Source: Emiliania huxleyi CCMP1516 (taxonomy: Eukaryota; Haptophyta; Isochrysidales; Noelaerhabdaceae). From it: a stretch of 64,000 bases of DNA. Positions within the stretch are counted from its first letter, which is position 1, and each line of letters opens with the position of its first letter. Under the pieces are notes generated by a model that was not told the origin of the DNA, ran no database searches, and saw only the letters and a program-made list of their open reading frames with translations. Positions 46,660 through 57,139 of the stretch are shown here, piece by piece. The position numbers were made by a program, and so were the translations under genes. The stretch lies in the NCBI RefSeq assembly GCF_000372725.1, contig NW_005196755.1:363014-427013 (forward strand). The letters run 5' to 3'.

Positions 46660-48244
46660 ATGCTGATCGCGCTGACGGCGTGGCAGCCGGGCACCAGGGA
46701 CGCGGCGGTCAGACCTGCGCGGGTCCGCATGGCGCTCCAAGCCAACGCCGTCGACGCTGCCGATGTGCCGCCTCCGTGGAAGGCAAAACAAACGGCGGCG
46801 GGCCACCCCTACTGGTACAACACCGTGACCGGCATGTCGACATACAAACACCCCTCCCTTGCCCCTCCACCTGTGCCGCAACTTTCGCCGCCCTCGCCCT
46901 CGCCACCGCCGCCGGCGCCGCCCACGCCGCCTCTGGTGCTGCCGCGACCCGTGCTGCCGCGACCCGTACTGCCGCCCCTGCCCCCACCGCTGCCGCCGCC
47001 TCTGCCGCCGCCGCTGCCGCCGCCGCTGCCGTCGTCTGCCCCACCGCTGGGGGCGCCTCGCCAGCCCGCGCCCTCAAACGAGCTGGCGCGCGGCGCCCCA
47101 CAGGGCTCTCTGCCCCGAGCCGGAGTCGTGCGGCCTTCGCGTCGGGTGTTGGCCACGCCGAAGGCGATCCCGCCACCCACCCCCTCGGGGCCTCCGCTGC
47201 GGTCGCCGCAGGCCGCGGCCGCGCTCGGCCTTCCGGGGGCGGAGGCGGAGGCGCGCGGCTGAGTGGCGAAGCTTGTCCCCATGACACGTCCAGGACACGC
47301 CCAGGACACGTCCGAGACGCGTCCCGTAGGCCTGGCTTGCGGACGGGGAGCGGAGAGGGCGGAGGGACGCCTTCTCACGCGCGCAAGGGCGGCGGCGCCC
47401 AGTGATGTCCCCGCAGCTCTCGCGTTCGGGCGCCAACCGCCGCGGCGCCCAGCGGCATGCAGCCGAGGCGGCGGCGAGGGAGGCGGCGCAGGCGGCGGCG
47501 GCGGCGCAGGCGGTGCAGGCGGCGGCGGCGGCGCAGGCGGTGCAGGCGGCGGCGGCGAGGGAGGCGGCGAAGGCGGCGCAGGTGGCGGCGAAAGTTGCGG
47601 CGGAGGCGGCGGAGGCGGCGGCGAAAGAGGCGGCGAGGGCGGAGATGCAGACGCGAGACGCGGCTTCGGCAGAGGTGCGGCTGCCGGTGAGGCCGGAGGC
47701 ATCGCGCTTCCCCGGGGCTGAACGCTTGCCCGTGCCTCCTCTGACGCCGCCCGTGGGGTGGAGGATGCCGGACGGCACACCGCGGGACCGGCGGTCCTTT
47801 CGGACGGGCCCTCCTCCATCGCCCTCCGTGCCTCTGCGGCACCCCCCGCACGCTAGCCCCGGAGCAATCGCTAGGCTGGCGGCGGCGCCTGCCTCGGAGG
47901 CTGTGCCCGAGCCGCCGGCGCAGGCGGCGTGGAGGGCGGAGGTGCAGCGCCGCCAGACGCGAGACGCGTTTGCGCGCGGGGTGGGCGGGCGGGCAGATCG
48001 GCCGCTGCTGCGGTCGGCCGAGGCCGAGGCGTGGCGCGCGGACCTGCAGCGCCGCCAGACGAGGGACGCGTTTGCGCGCGGTCACATGAGTTTGCAACCG
48101 GCTGGGGTGGCGCCAGAGGAAGCGGCACAGGCGGCGTGGAGGGCGGATGTTCAGCGCCGCAAGGCGCGCAATGCCGCCACGCGCGCCCGTGGGCGTTTCC
48201 CCTCCGATCCGCGGTTCCCGCCAGCACAGGCGCCACCGTTGTAG
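46660..48244 (+). CDS. WW-domain protein with poly-Pro and Arg/Ala-rich repeats
   Basis: Exons 46660-47250 and 47330-48244 join in phase to 501 residues. One WW domain is near residues 38-66 (PPPWKAKQTAAGHPYWYNTV followed by TGMSTYKHP: two spaced aromatic/Trp positions and the terminal Pro). A long Pro-rich tract follows, itself a potential WW ligand. The second exon has a repeated 20-residue unit of the form AWRADLQRRQTRDAFARG, seen at least four times, including a diverged copy at the exon junction, and an Ala/Arg helical stretch. The intron (47251-47329) starts GC and is filled with GGACACGTCC-type repeats. The junction restores EAEAWLADGERR, matching the later repeat EAEAWRADLQRR, which supports the splice. 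Function unknown; a scaffold is likely. Confidence 0.68.
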
Positions 48245-48550
48245 TTACCAGGTACACCTCGTTGATGAACGCGCCGGCGTCCAGTCGAGAGATCACATTC
48301 ACAGAGAGACAGAGTCAGAGAGACGGAGAACGTGCGCGGGCTCGAGAGTGGGCGCCGGCGCGAGCGTGTCGCGCGAGACGGGCGGCGGCGAGAGTGCTGA
48401 GTGGCTTGCGCGCGCGTCGGCCGTCGCGGCCGCGCGGGAGGGTTTAGGCCCCCTCTCACAAACGTCTCATTTGCCTTCAAGATTTCAAAAGACGTCTCCG
48501 ACAGCTCTCTCTTGTGAATGTGGGTGACGTCTCTCTTTACGTTTATGTGA

Positions 48551-49477
48551 ATGTCGGTGACGGAGCAAAGAGGGCCTGGCGTCGACACCATCACGCTCAC
48601 GATGCTATCGTGCTGGCTACCGGTTTCTCTCGCGAGCACGCTTGCGCCGCCTAGCGCCATCGTCATCGGCGGCTCGAGTGGCATGGGCAGGGCCGCGGCC
48701 ATCGCCGTCGCCTCTCGCGGCGGCAGCGTGCTTCTGGCGAGCCGGACACAGGCCAAGCTCGACTCGGCTGCCGACGATATTCGTCGTGAGGTACCGGACG
48801 CCCAGCTGACGACTAGAGTGCTCGACGCTCGCGACGAGGCAGCCGTAAAGGCGTTTGGTGAGGAGCTCGAGGGTCGCTGGGACGCGCTGATCTGCACGGC
48901 GGCCGGCAGGGCGCCACACGGGCCGATCGGCGAGCTTGACACGGCCGACACGGCCGCGCTGTTCGACTCCAAGTTCTGGACGGCTCACAACGTCTGCAAG
49001 CACCTCGCGCCGCGGCTCGCTGACGGCGGCGCGGTCGCGCTCACCGCTGGTCTGCTCAACCGTCGGCCGGGCATGAACTGCTCTCCTCTGGCGGCGGTGA
49101 ATGGCGCGCTCGAGGGCCTGACGCGTGCGCTCGCCCTCGAGTTTGGGCCGCGGCTGCGCGTCAACTGTCTGTCGCCGGGCTTCTGCGATACGGAGCGCTT
49201 CGACCACATGCCGGCGGAGCGCAAGGCGGCGATGCTCGCCAACACGGCGGCGTCGCTGCCGCTGCGGCGCGTGGGCGCACCGAGCGACATGGGCGAGGCG
49301 CTCTACTACCTAGTCAGCGCGCCCTTCGTCACGGGCGTCGTGCTCGACTGCGATGGCGGCCACCATATCCGTCAGTACGCGGACGCATCCTCCGACCCGA
49401 TGCGCGCGGGCGGCGGCGACGTCGAGCTCAGCGCCTGGAGAGAATCGAAGAGGCGCGGGGCAACGGCGGGTGAATAG
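48551..49477 (+). CDS. Short-chain dehydrogenase/reductase lacking catalytic Tyr and Lys
   Basis: The 308-residue Rossmann-fold protein has the cofactor motif IVIGGSSGMGRAAA near residue 38 and LASRTQAKLD, suited to NADP(H). It also has ALEGLTRALALEFGPRLRVN and CLSPGF. In classical SDRs the active site is YxxxK just before this helix; here the aligned residues are LAAVN (SPLAAVNGALEGL), so both Tyr and Lys are missing. Some bacterial SDR-like proteins share this NGALE variation, so it may be an established non-classical group, not a decayed gene. The frame is intact. The start at 48551 gives a hydrophobic stretch (LSCWLPVSLASTL) before the fold that could be a targeting signal; an alternative ATG is at 48602. 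Reaction unknown. Confidence 0.82.
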   Translation: MSVTEQRGPGVDTITLTMLSCWLPVSLASTLAPPSAIVIGGSSGMGRAAAIAVASRGGSVLLASRTQAKLDSAADDIRREVPDAQLTTRVLDARDEAAVKAFGEELEGRWDALICTAAGRAPHGPIGELDTADTAALFDSKFWTAHNVCKHLAPRLADGGAVALTAGLLNRRPGMNCSPLAAVNGALEGLTRALALEFGPRLRVNCLSPGFCDTERFDHMPAERKAAMLANTAASLPLRRVGAPSDMGEALYYLVSAPFVTGVVLDCDGGHHIRQYADASSDPMRAGGGDVELSAWRESKRRGATAGE

Positions 49478-50018
49478 ATGATTCCCGGCACCTGCATAGG
49501 GTGCTATCCAGGGTTTACACTTTTGATCCGCGGGCCGGACCGGGCGGCCTGGCTGGGCTATGCGTGTGGATGGGCCGTGGGCGGGGGGCCGGGGGCTGCA
49601 GAGAGCCAGAGACCCGGAACTCTGGCCGCCTCGTGTCGTCTAAGTTCGCGAGTCCGAACACCAGCGTCTAAGTTTGAGCCCGTCTCCTTCCGGGGGCTTA
49701 GTTCAGCCCTCGCCTGGGAGCAGGTCTACTACCCTACCAACAACCCTTCAGGGGGGGGGACACGCTCGGACACACGGCACCCCCTCGGTGTGGAGCCTCC
49801 GCTATAAACTCCCGGTACAGTCACACACCGAGCACGACTCCACAGAGGTGCGCGCCAACCGGCACAATCCACAATCCACAAACGACAAAGCACAGACCAG
49901 GCAGCAGGTACAGTGCATCCCGAACCCCATCCTGCGCTTCCATCAACAGCGGCACCTTTCGGGAGGGGCTCGGCGAGGACTTCCAACCGTGTCACAAACG
50001 CGGTTTAGCACGCGTGGC

Positions 50019-50261
50019 TTAAGAGCACCGCATCCAGTCGGACTCGTCGCAGCACATGCCCGGATGGCCTTCTGCCGCTGGCTGGCCCGAGCCCATCTTG
50101 CAGCCCTTGAAGGTGGCGTGGTTCTCGTTCGACGGCTCACTGCCGCAGCAGTCGGAGTCCGCCTCGCATTCAGCCCACATTTCGAGGCACCCTGGCGCCG
50201 TGCTGAAGGAAGCAGCCGACCACAGGCTGAGGAGGAGGACGAAGGCCTGCAGGGGAATCAT
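50019..50261 (-). CDS. Small secreted Cys-rich protein
   Basis: The minus-strand ATG at 50261 starts an 80-residue protein with a clear signal peptide (MIPLQAFVLLLSLWSAASFS). The mature part has eight Cys in a pattern C-x6-C-x5-DCC ... C ... MCC ... C, including the ECEADSDCCG motif typical of knottin-like or whey-acidic-type disulfide proteins. The frame is open upstream but that part is Lys-rich and probably untranslated. Secreted or vacuolar; function unknown. It might be a binding or inhibitor peptide. Confidence 0.6.
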   Translation of the reverse strand: MIPLQAFVLLLSLWSAASFSTAPGCLEMWAECEADSDCCGSEPSNENHATFKGCKMGSGQPAAEGHPGMCCDESDWMRCS

Positions 50262-50907
50262 GAAGCGAAAGCAACAGACGAAAGTGAGAGCACCAGGGCG
50301 TGTCGTTGCACTGTTTGTGCAACGATGGGCGCGGTAATTCTTTTTATTCTTTTTCCTTGCAGAGTAAAATTCTTTTCCCTTGATTTTGCGCTTCTCCAAG
50401 TTCTCCTTAGATATGAGCTGGAGCCTTTCTATCTCTAATCACGTCATTCGTCGCCTTCGTCCCCTTCGTCCTGTCTATCTAATTTTCGGCGAGGGCCCTT
50501 GTGCAAGCACTTTTAAACGAAGCCGTGGGGAGTGGGGAGGCTCCTCTATATGCAATATGGCATAGACGTGGAGACGCGAGGGTCGCCCGCGGACGGCGCG
50601 GCCGAGCTAGCCGGACCCGGTCGACTAGCGCCCCCCACCCCGCCACCACCTTTTGTGTGTGGAGAAGTTTACCTTAGTCCTTACCTTACCTTACCAACGG
50701 TGGATACATGGGCTTGCCCGGTGTTGACTGTGAGACTGAGAGGGCCGTCGCCCCCAAACCGGGGTGGGGGTGGGGGGGGCGGGGGGCTCGCAGCGGCGAT
50801 CTGAGGCAGAGCTCTCGGGTTTGGGCGGGCGCCCAGCGGCAAACGCGGAGGAGACGAGGGCAGCGGTGTAAGCATCGCGGCCACCCGACCCTGGACTCGG
50901 CCCGCCG

Positions 50908-51981
50908 TCATCCCTCAGCCACCGGAGCAGAGGCTGGCGCGCCACCGGCTCCGGCGGTGAGGGAGGACGCCTCCGGCATCGCGCCGCCGGTGGCCGCGCC
51001 GCCGGTGCCGGTGGCGACCCACCTCGCTCCAGCGGCACCCCTTTCGAGCTCGAGCCCCATGACCTCGCGCATTAGGGCGGCCATCACGCGGTCCACGGGC
51101 GCGCGCACGATCAGCTTCGCCTTGGAGTCCTTTGGCGTTCGCTGCAGGTTGACTATCACATACCCGCCGCCGCGCCGGTGCCGACACGGCAGCGATCCCG
51201 CCGGCTCAATCCGGAGCGAGGTGCCAAGCGCGAGGATCAGGTCCGCTCGCTCGCAATGCCTCTCCGCCTCAGTGAGCTCCGCCTCTGGCAACGGGTCCTC
51301 CCAGTCGAGCAGCGTGTCGCGCAGCACGCCGCCGCACGCGGCAGAACCCGCCGCCTCTCCGACTCTGGTGCAGTAGCGGCCGGTGGGCTGGAAGGAGATG
51401 GTCCCCACGTCGGTCTCGCGGAGGTACAGGGCGCCGCACGCCTCGCACCTCTCCTCGAAGATGCACCCGTGCAGCACCGCCAGCTTGCTCCGTGGCAGGC
51501 CAGAGCGCTGGTGCAGCGCGTCGACGTTCTGCGTGACGACGTACTTGAGCTTGCCGAGCCGCGCAAGCTCGGCGAGCGCGTGGTGGGTCAGCGTCGGCGA
51601 CGCGGACGCAAAGTCGATCGCGCCCGAGCGCGTCTCGGCGGGCGGCGCAGCCGCTCCGCCCTCTGCCGCACCGCTGCCCGCTGCCGCGCCCGCCTTTGGC
51701 TTGCGCTTGCGCTTGGCGCCCGCCTTGGGTTTGCCGGCGGCGGCGCGCTCGAGCGCGTTCTGCGTCGTCCAGATCCCGTCCGGGCCGCGAAAGTCGGGGA
51801 TGCCCGCGGCGGTCGAGATGCCGGCGCCCGTCAGCACGACGAGGTGCTCCGCCGACGAGACGAGGTCGACGAGCGTGCGGAGCGAGAGCTGGAGCTGACG
51901 CTCGGTGTCCTGCTTCTCGGGGAGCCCGCACACGCCCTTGTGGGGATACTCCTTGAGCCGGTCGGCGTAGCCGAGCGACAT
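50908..51981 (-). CDS. SIRT6/7-type NAD-dependent protein deacylase
   Basis: The single-exon minus-strand frame of 357 residues begins MSLGYADRLKEYPHKGVCGL, which matches the N-terminus of SIRT6 (class IV sirtuins). NAD-binding motifs GAGISTAAGIPDFRG and TQNVDALH are present. LHGCIFEERCEACG carries the catalytic His and the first zinc Cys pair; the second pair is in CTRVGEAAGSAACGG. GTSLRIEPAGSLP and YVIVNLQ close the Rossmann fold. An insertion after GIWTTQNALERA contains KPKAGAKRKRKPKAG, a probable nuclear localisation signal. The C-terminus is short and Ala/Pro-rich. It probably deacetylates or deacylates histones in the nucleus. A T-rich tract (minus strand, about 52065) precedes the start. 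Confidence 0.9.
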   Translation of the reverse strand: MSLGYADRLKEYPHKGVCGLPEKQDTERQLQLSLRTLVDLVSSAEHLVVLTGAGISTAAGIPDFRGPDGIWTTQNALERAAAGKPKAGAKRKRKPKAGAAAGSGAAEGGAAAPPAETRSGAIDFASASPTLTHHALAELARLGKLKYVVTQNVDALHQRSGLPRSKLAVLHGCIFEERCEACGALYLRETDVGTISFQPTGRYCTRVGEAAGSAACGGVLRDTLLDWEDPLPEAELTEAERHCERADLILALGTSLRIEPAGSLPCRHRRGGGYVIVNLQRTPKDSKAKLIVRAPVDRVMAALMREVMGLELERGAAGARWVATGTGGAATGGAMPEASSLTAGAGGAPASAPVAEG

Positions 51982-52172
51982 GCCGCTGCCCGGCGGGAGC
52001 TCTCGCGTCTACAAGTCGAACAAAGACCAACAAACAAAATGCTCCCCAAAGAAGAAAAAATCGCCACTACACTCCAAGTGCGGCGAGCCGCTCGTTGTTA
52101 GGACGCTCCACGTAGTAGACATACCTGTGCCAGCGTCGGCGAGTCACGCGACGGAACGGTGTACACATGCGG

Positions 52173-52298
52173 TCATAGTGGACGCACGTACCACATATAG
52201 CAGCTCAGGAAGGCGAAGGTGAGCGCTGGAGCAAGCCGGTACTGCCGCGTCCCAAAAATTCGCGCGCGAGCCGCAGCCAGCTTCTCGTCCTCGTTCAT
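52173..52298 (-). CDS. 41-residue ORF, copy 1 (tentative)
   Basis: MNEDEKLAAARARIFGTRQY followed by a hydrophobic segment (APALTFAFLSCYMWYV) and RPL. It is present intact in both copies of the tandem duplication. ARARIFG resembles the RNA-binding SUZ motif, which may be chance. The copies are almost identical, so conservation is no evidence for coding. Confidence 0.25.
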   Translation of the reverse strand: MNEDEKLAAARARIFGTRQYRLAPALTFAFLSCYMWYVRPL

Positions 52299-52376
52299 GG
52301 GTGGACGGCCCAAATCGCTGTGGAGTCGAGCGAAGACGCTGTTGATTGATTGATGGGAAGGCGAAACACAGTCCGA

Positions 52377-52463
52377 CCAACGACTGGGACACCAACGCGG
52401 TATGGGTGGACGCTAGACGGGCGATGACGGTCACACAGGAGCGACACACAGAACCACAAGACA
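52377..52463 (+). repeat. Repeat shared with 5131-5216
   Basis: ACACCAACGCGGTATGGGTG plus flanks, here followed by a T-rich tract at 52497-52507, as at 5131. Confidence 0.7.
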
Positions 52464-53030
52464 AGACACGCTGTGCAGGCCGAGCCGCGTGGGGTTGTTT
52501 TCTTTTTCTCGGGTTTGGGAGTTCTTTTCTCACTGAACCCTCTAGTTTTAGTTGAGCCTCGCCTCGGTATCAAGTCTGCCTTGCAGCTCCGGCGCTTGCA
52601 CGGCCCGTGGCCCTGGGCGGAGTGCGCGGCTGCCGCTCCTTCACTGTCCCCGACCCGTGCGCCTTCTCAGCGGTGGAGGGGATGTTTTACTGCCACCGAT
52701 CTCAAAAAAATAGATGTCGGTGGCGCCCACCGCGCCGCCTGTCAGCAAGTGGCCGTTCCACACTCTCTGGGCACCGACACAACGGCGAACAGAACTGACA
52801 TGGCGACTGACATGGCTGAGACAACGGACTTTTTGTGCGCACAGCTTCCAAGAGGTACCTTGTCTTTCTGCCAGAGCCTCACCGGTCCGGTCTGCGTATC
52901 GACCCATCCGCCATCAACTGCCGACCACTCGCTTCGTGCACGCTCACGACGCCAGGAGGCGGCTTTGCCGGGTTGAGGAGCGCGTACAACTCGTGGGACA
53001 TATGACTACCATTCCGACGACGGGGTTGGA

Positions 53031-53466
53031 TGCGGCGAGCCGCTCGTTGTTAGGACGCTCCACGTAGTAGACATACCTGTGCGCAGCGTCGGCGAGTCAC
53101 GCGACGGAACGGTGTACACATGCGGTCATAGTGGACGCACGTACCACATATAGCAGCTCAGGAAGGCGAAGGTGAGCGCTGGAGCAAGCCGGTACTGCCG
53201 CGTCCCAAAAATTCGCGCGCGAGCCGCAGCCAGCTTCTCGTCCTCGTTCATGGGTGGGCGGCCCAAATCGCTGTGGTGGAGTCGAGCGAAGACGCTGTGC
53301 TTGGCCGAGCCGCCCGTGATCGTTGTTTTCTTTTTCTCGCGTTTTGGGAATTCTTTTCTCACTGAACCCTCTAGTTTGTGTGAGTGTGTGTGTAGTTGAG
53401 CCTACGCCTCGGTATCAAGTCTGCCTTGCAGCTCCGGCGCTTGCACGGCCCGTGGCCCTGGGTCGG
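53031..53466 (+). repeat. Tandem segmental duplication, copy 2
   Basis: See 52079-52618. The T-rich tract (53326-53360, GTTTTCTTTTTCTCGCG) reads on the plus strand, so a plus-strand gene may start after it, but I cannot identify one (an ATG at 53545 opens a frame with no known motif). Confidence 0.8.
53126..53251 (-). CDS. 41-residue ORF, copy 2 (tentative)
   Basis: Same product as 52173-52298: acidic start, ARARIFG, one hydrophobic helix. Confidence 0.25.
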   Translation of the reverse strand: MNEDEKLAAARARIFGTRQYRLAPALTFAFLSCYMWYVRPL

Positions 53467-53789
53467 CACTCCATCTCGCTGGTTATAGAGCTTGCCCATG
53501 CATGTGGGTGCCTCCGCAGACGCCTTAAATTCAGTTTCGGAGCAATGGCCGTCGCTACGAACACGCACAATGCACACGTGCGCCAGCACCTCGACCTCAA
53601 TCTTCTGGGCAACCAGGTACTTGCACAGGAACGTCTCGCTGTTTTGAAAGCGTCTGGCCCTTTCCTGCAGGGGCTGCGCACTCAGGAAGGTGTGCAGTTC
53701 TGCGCTGCGATTCATGTGCACGTCGAACATAGCGTCGCGTGTCCCAACCGCCGCTCGATCGTTCACGCCCCACCAATGATGGAAGTTAA

Positions 53790-54107
53790 AACGAATCTGC
53801 GAGGCGTGGCCGCTCATGCGGCCCGATGGGGAGGGGCGGGGCGGACTACAGGGATCGGCTTCTTACACAGCCCTTCCCTGCAGCGAGCCCCCCTCCAACC
53901 CACCCGCGCTAGGTCTCGGGCGGCGAAGGGGTCACTCCCGATCGACACTCCCGACGACCTCGGGAACTAGCCGGGGCAGTCGGAGAAGGGGCAACTCCGT
54001 GCACTGACGGTCGGCCGCCAGAAACCACGCCTGCGTGGATCGCGTCACACCAATCCTCGCTACCCAACGCGGCCAAAGGATATCCACCTCGAGAACCTCG
54101 AGAGTCC
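53790..54107 (+). repeat. Dispersed repeat, copy 2
   Basis: Second copy of 42022-42299, with about 35 extra bases after GGGAGGGGCGGGGC. It ends CCACCTCGAGAACCTCGAGA, a piece that reappears at 55250-55272. Confidence 0.75.
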
Positions 54108-54195
54108 GCCCAAGCAAAAATAAAATACACCGGATATGATATGTGTGTATATGGCACACTGCCGAGGTGTGAATAACCGGCGCAGCTGTGAGCGC

Positions 54196-54303
54196 TGTCG
54201 GAGAAGGGGCAACTCCGTGCACTGACGGTCGGCCGTCAGAAAACACGCCTCCGTGGCTCGGGTTACACCAATCCTCGCTACCCAACGCGGCCAAAGGATA
54301 CTC
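54196..54303 (+). repeat. Dispersed repeat, copy 3 (3' part)
   Basis: Begins at GTCGGAGAAGGGGCAACTCC and ends CGCGGCCAAAGGATA. It lies 90 bases after copy 2, so the pair may be a tandem remnant. Confidence 0.75.
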
Positions 54304-55334
54304 GCTTAGTGTGGGTAAACCATAAAAGTAGGTTTGAATTCGTCCACGTAAGGCTTGGTGAGTGGTTGGGGTGGCCTCAGGCATCCCCAAGGGAGCCTCT
54401 GCGGTGCCACATAAGCAGCTTGGTGATTGTCGAGACTTTAAAGGATTCGTTTGAAGAAACGCAAACAGGCCAGACACTACTATGGTCACCAGTAAACAAA
54501 CAATCTCTCTCTCTCCAGTAAACGAAAATTCGACTTTGAGGGATCATATCTCAAAAAGCCGGGAGATAGCATAGCATTATTGTTGCATATTATGCCACAT
54601 AAGGTCAAACTTGACCCCACAAGCATCAAGAACCCGATGCTCCGGCTCGACTGTGCCGGCACACTGCCTCCTCGTGCCAGCTGCTCGCAGGCCGTCGCGG
54701 CCCGTGGTGCACCAGAGAGAGAGGTCGACGCGTTGCCCCCGCCGGCGACCCCGCGCGGCTCAGGCCAGCCAGAAGGTGTGTGGTGACGGCGCCGTGGCAG
54801 GAGTGCGGAGAAGAGCTCGCCGAACGCGAGCAGCAGATGGCCAAAGTGTGCCAGCGCGAGAGCCTCGCGAGCGGGCGCAGAAGGAGCTCGCCGTGACACG
54901 ATGCCGGGCGGTGGTGGTGCTCTGGCGGCTGTGCACAGTGGGCAAAGTCAGGCTGCAACAGGGCAGCACGGTGGTAGTGCCCTGCTGCAGCCTGGCCTGA
55001 CATGCACAGGGCGAACAGAGGCACTACTATCGTCCGGCGCTCGTCACCGAATCTGGGCCAACTTCGACCGCCGCCACAGCTCGCCACGAGCACGCAGCGA
55101 CAAAATGTTGACTGTACGGAAGTTGAGGCTGGTCGAGAGGAAGAGGCTGCCGTGCGAGCCGGCAGCAGGCTGGCTCGTCGTGGACTGCCGCGGCGACTTT
55201 TATGGGTTTCTCTGTTCATAGTAGCGTGCACGCTACTATGGTGTAGAGTATCCACCTCGAGAACCTCGAGAGAGCGCTGTCAGAGCGGTGTTTCGACACC
55301 GATATCGTTCAAGGAGCCTTCGGTCGTGTAACAC
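54304..55334. other. Gene-free region
   Basis: A 209-codon minus-strand frame (54626-55255) has no recognisable motif and is Cys/His/Ser-rich in a way typical of antisense or chance frames. A short inverted repeat TAGTAGCGTGCACGCTACTA lies at 55219-55238. Confidence 0.5.
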
Positions 55335-56253
55335 ATGGGCCTCAGCGACGCCTACGCCGACATCCGCGTGCGGTGCGACGCCGCGGCTGAATCGTGGCCG
55401 CAGGCGGACGGGGTGCGGGCGCACTGCTGCCGCGACGAGAGCGGCCGCTACCAGCCGCCCGCCTTTTCCGACGGCGACGGTCCGATTGGCTGCTACGCGA
55501 TGCTTGCTCAAAACTCGCAGGCCGTCCGCGTGCTGCGGCTGTGCCGCCAGGCCTTTGACCGCTGCGTCCTCGCGCCAGTCCGGTCGGCGCTTGACGCGGG
55601 TGCCTGGCGACTGCTTCGATTTGCCATTGCATGACACAGATAGCACGTGGAGCATGCTCCTAGGCCGGCAGCGTGACTCGCTCGACGAGCTGCTCTTCAT
55701 GGCCGATGAGCGGACGTGGCACATGTGCGTCGCCGTCTTTCACGAGCACCCGAGCCTGATCGATGAGGCGACGCGCCAGCGGTGGCGCCGCGTCGAGCCG
55801 AGCGAGGCGAAAGCGGTCGGCGAGGCAGTGGCGGCGCGCACCGCGCCGATGAATGCGCCACGTCTCGTACTCGACTCGCTGTGCGTGTGCGCCGACGGTG
55901 CCCTTATCGCGGGTTTTGTCGACGACGAGCGAGGCTGCGCCGCTGCGCTGCGCGAGGCGTGCGCGCGTGCGGGCGGCGACGCGTTGGGAATGCTCACCTC
56001 GCGCCCAAAGAGACTGCTCCACGTCACGCTGGGCCGGCTGCTCGGGCGGGCGGAGGGGCTGCGGCCAGAGCAGGCGGCGGCGATCGCGGCGGCGGTGCGG
56101 GCTTTCCACGCGACGCCGCTCCGAGAGCAGATTGGCACCGACGACGACGAGCTGCAGGCCTTTGCGCTGCGCTCCGTCGCTCTGATGAGGGACAGTGTCT
56201 GGTGGATGACGCGGTGTGAGGAGTTTAAATCGTGGGAGCTGGCAGAGGGGTGA
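55335..56253 (+). CDS. 2H-phosphoesterase-like protein, apparent frameshift
   Basis: The N-terminal block (55335 to about 55600) begins MGLSDAYADIRVRCDAAAES and runs in one frame; the rest (about 55600-56253) is in the next frame. The second block holds DCFDLPLHDTDSTW and LLHVTLGRLLG. The two HxT motifs (HDT and HVT) are the catalytic pair of the 2H superfamily (RNA ligase / cyclic phosphodiesterase type), about 130 residues apart. Joining needs a one-base shift near 55600-55615 or an unrecognised tiny intron; I saw no good splice pair. It is either a sequence error or an inactivating frameshift. Total length would be about 305 residues. RNA end processing or nucleotide cyclic phosphate hydrolysis would be the family role. 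Confidence 0.5.
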
Positions 56254-57139
56254 GCGATGAGCGAATCCCTCCCCACAAAATGTCCTAGCTCGTAGATGGT
56301 AGATCAACCAAAACGATACACTCGAGTGACTGCTCCCGGTGGGGCGTGGTCGCGCGCTCTCTCTCTACTCCACGACGACGCCATGCGCACCGCATCACGT
56401 TGTACGTGCCTGGATTCAGGCTGCCCCCCCTTCCAGCAAATCTGATCCTCGATAAGACCCCTAGGATTTCCGGGGACGAGGACGAGGAATCTATTCGTCC
56501 ACACATGGTCCCGGGGCCTTAACGTAACATCGATATTAGTCGCCGTTCGTCGGGGCACGCTATCCTGTGCAGTCAGGGCGGCAAGTGGGGGCGGGGTGGA
56601 GTGCCCAAATCGTCTTTACGTTGGGACCTCTCTGCCCAGTCCGGGGGTGCGTCGAACCTTTTCCATCACCCTGTCGGAAGCGGCGTGCCGGTGGAGGCAC
56701 GTCCGGGTTTTGGAAGTAAAGATATATTACTTTTTTTTAACGTAACATCGATATTCAATCGTGAGGGGGGCGGGCTAAAACTCGTTACTGCTGGAGAATC
56801 CTTTCTGAATGCCACCGTGCACCGAGTGCATGGGGGCACCTTGCAAATCACTAGCACCGGGGCGCGAACACACCCGCCCCGAACCCCGTTTGCCCGCGCT
56901 AGCACGGCCGCGGCAGCTGTACGGTGAGGACGCCTGCCGGGGGTAGGGTCTAGGTAAGGTCAAGCTTCTCCGCACACACACACACAAGAGGGGGGGGGGG
57001 GGGGGCAAGGTAAGCCTCTCCCGGATGGCGGGAGCTGGCCCGGCACACTCAATGTGCAAGGCCAAGCACAAGCGTGGCTGGGGAGCTGTGTGAGAGTGCC
57101 TAGAGCGTGTGTGTGCAGGAGGCCACGGCGTCGCCGCGC
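56254..57139. other. Spacer with repeated AT-rich motif
   Basis: No convincing gene. CGTAACATCGATATT occurs at 56522 and 56740. A C/G homopolymer lies at 56990-57004. Later exons of the minus-strand CS-domain gene could lie here but I cannot identify them. Confidence 0.45.

Larger units (their letters stand above)
52079..52618 (+). repeat. Tandem segmental duplication, copy 1
   Basis: Matches 53031-53466 in two blocks: 52079-52336 with 53031-53291, and 52495-52618 with about 53322-53466. Copy 1 contains an additional 150 bases (52337-52490) that include the repeat also found at 5131-5216. Confidence 0.82.

Noticed and set aside
46326-47405. 359-codon frame overlapping the WW-domain gene
   Set aside because: A different frame of the same exon; the WW signature and the repeated AWxAD motif support the other frame.
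54626-55255. 209-codon minus-strand frame
   Set aside because: Composition looks like chance, and no domain or start context supports it.
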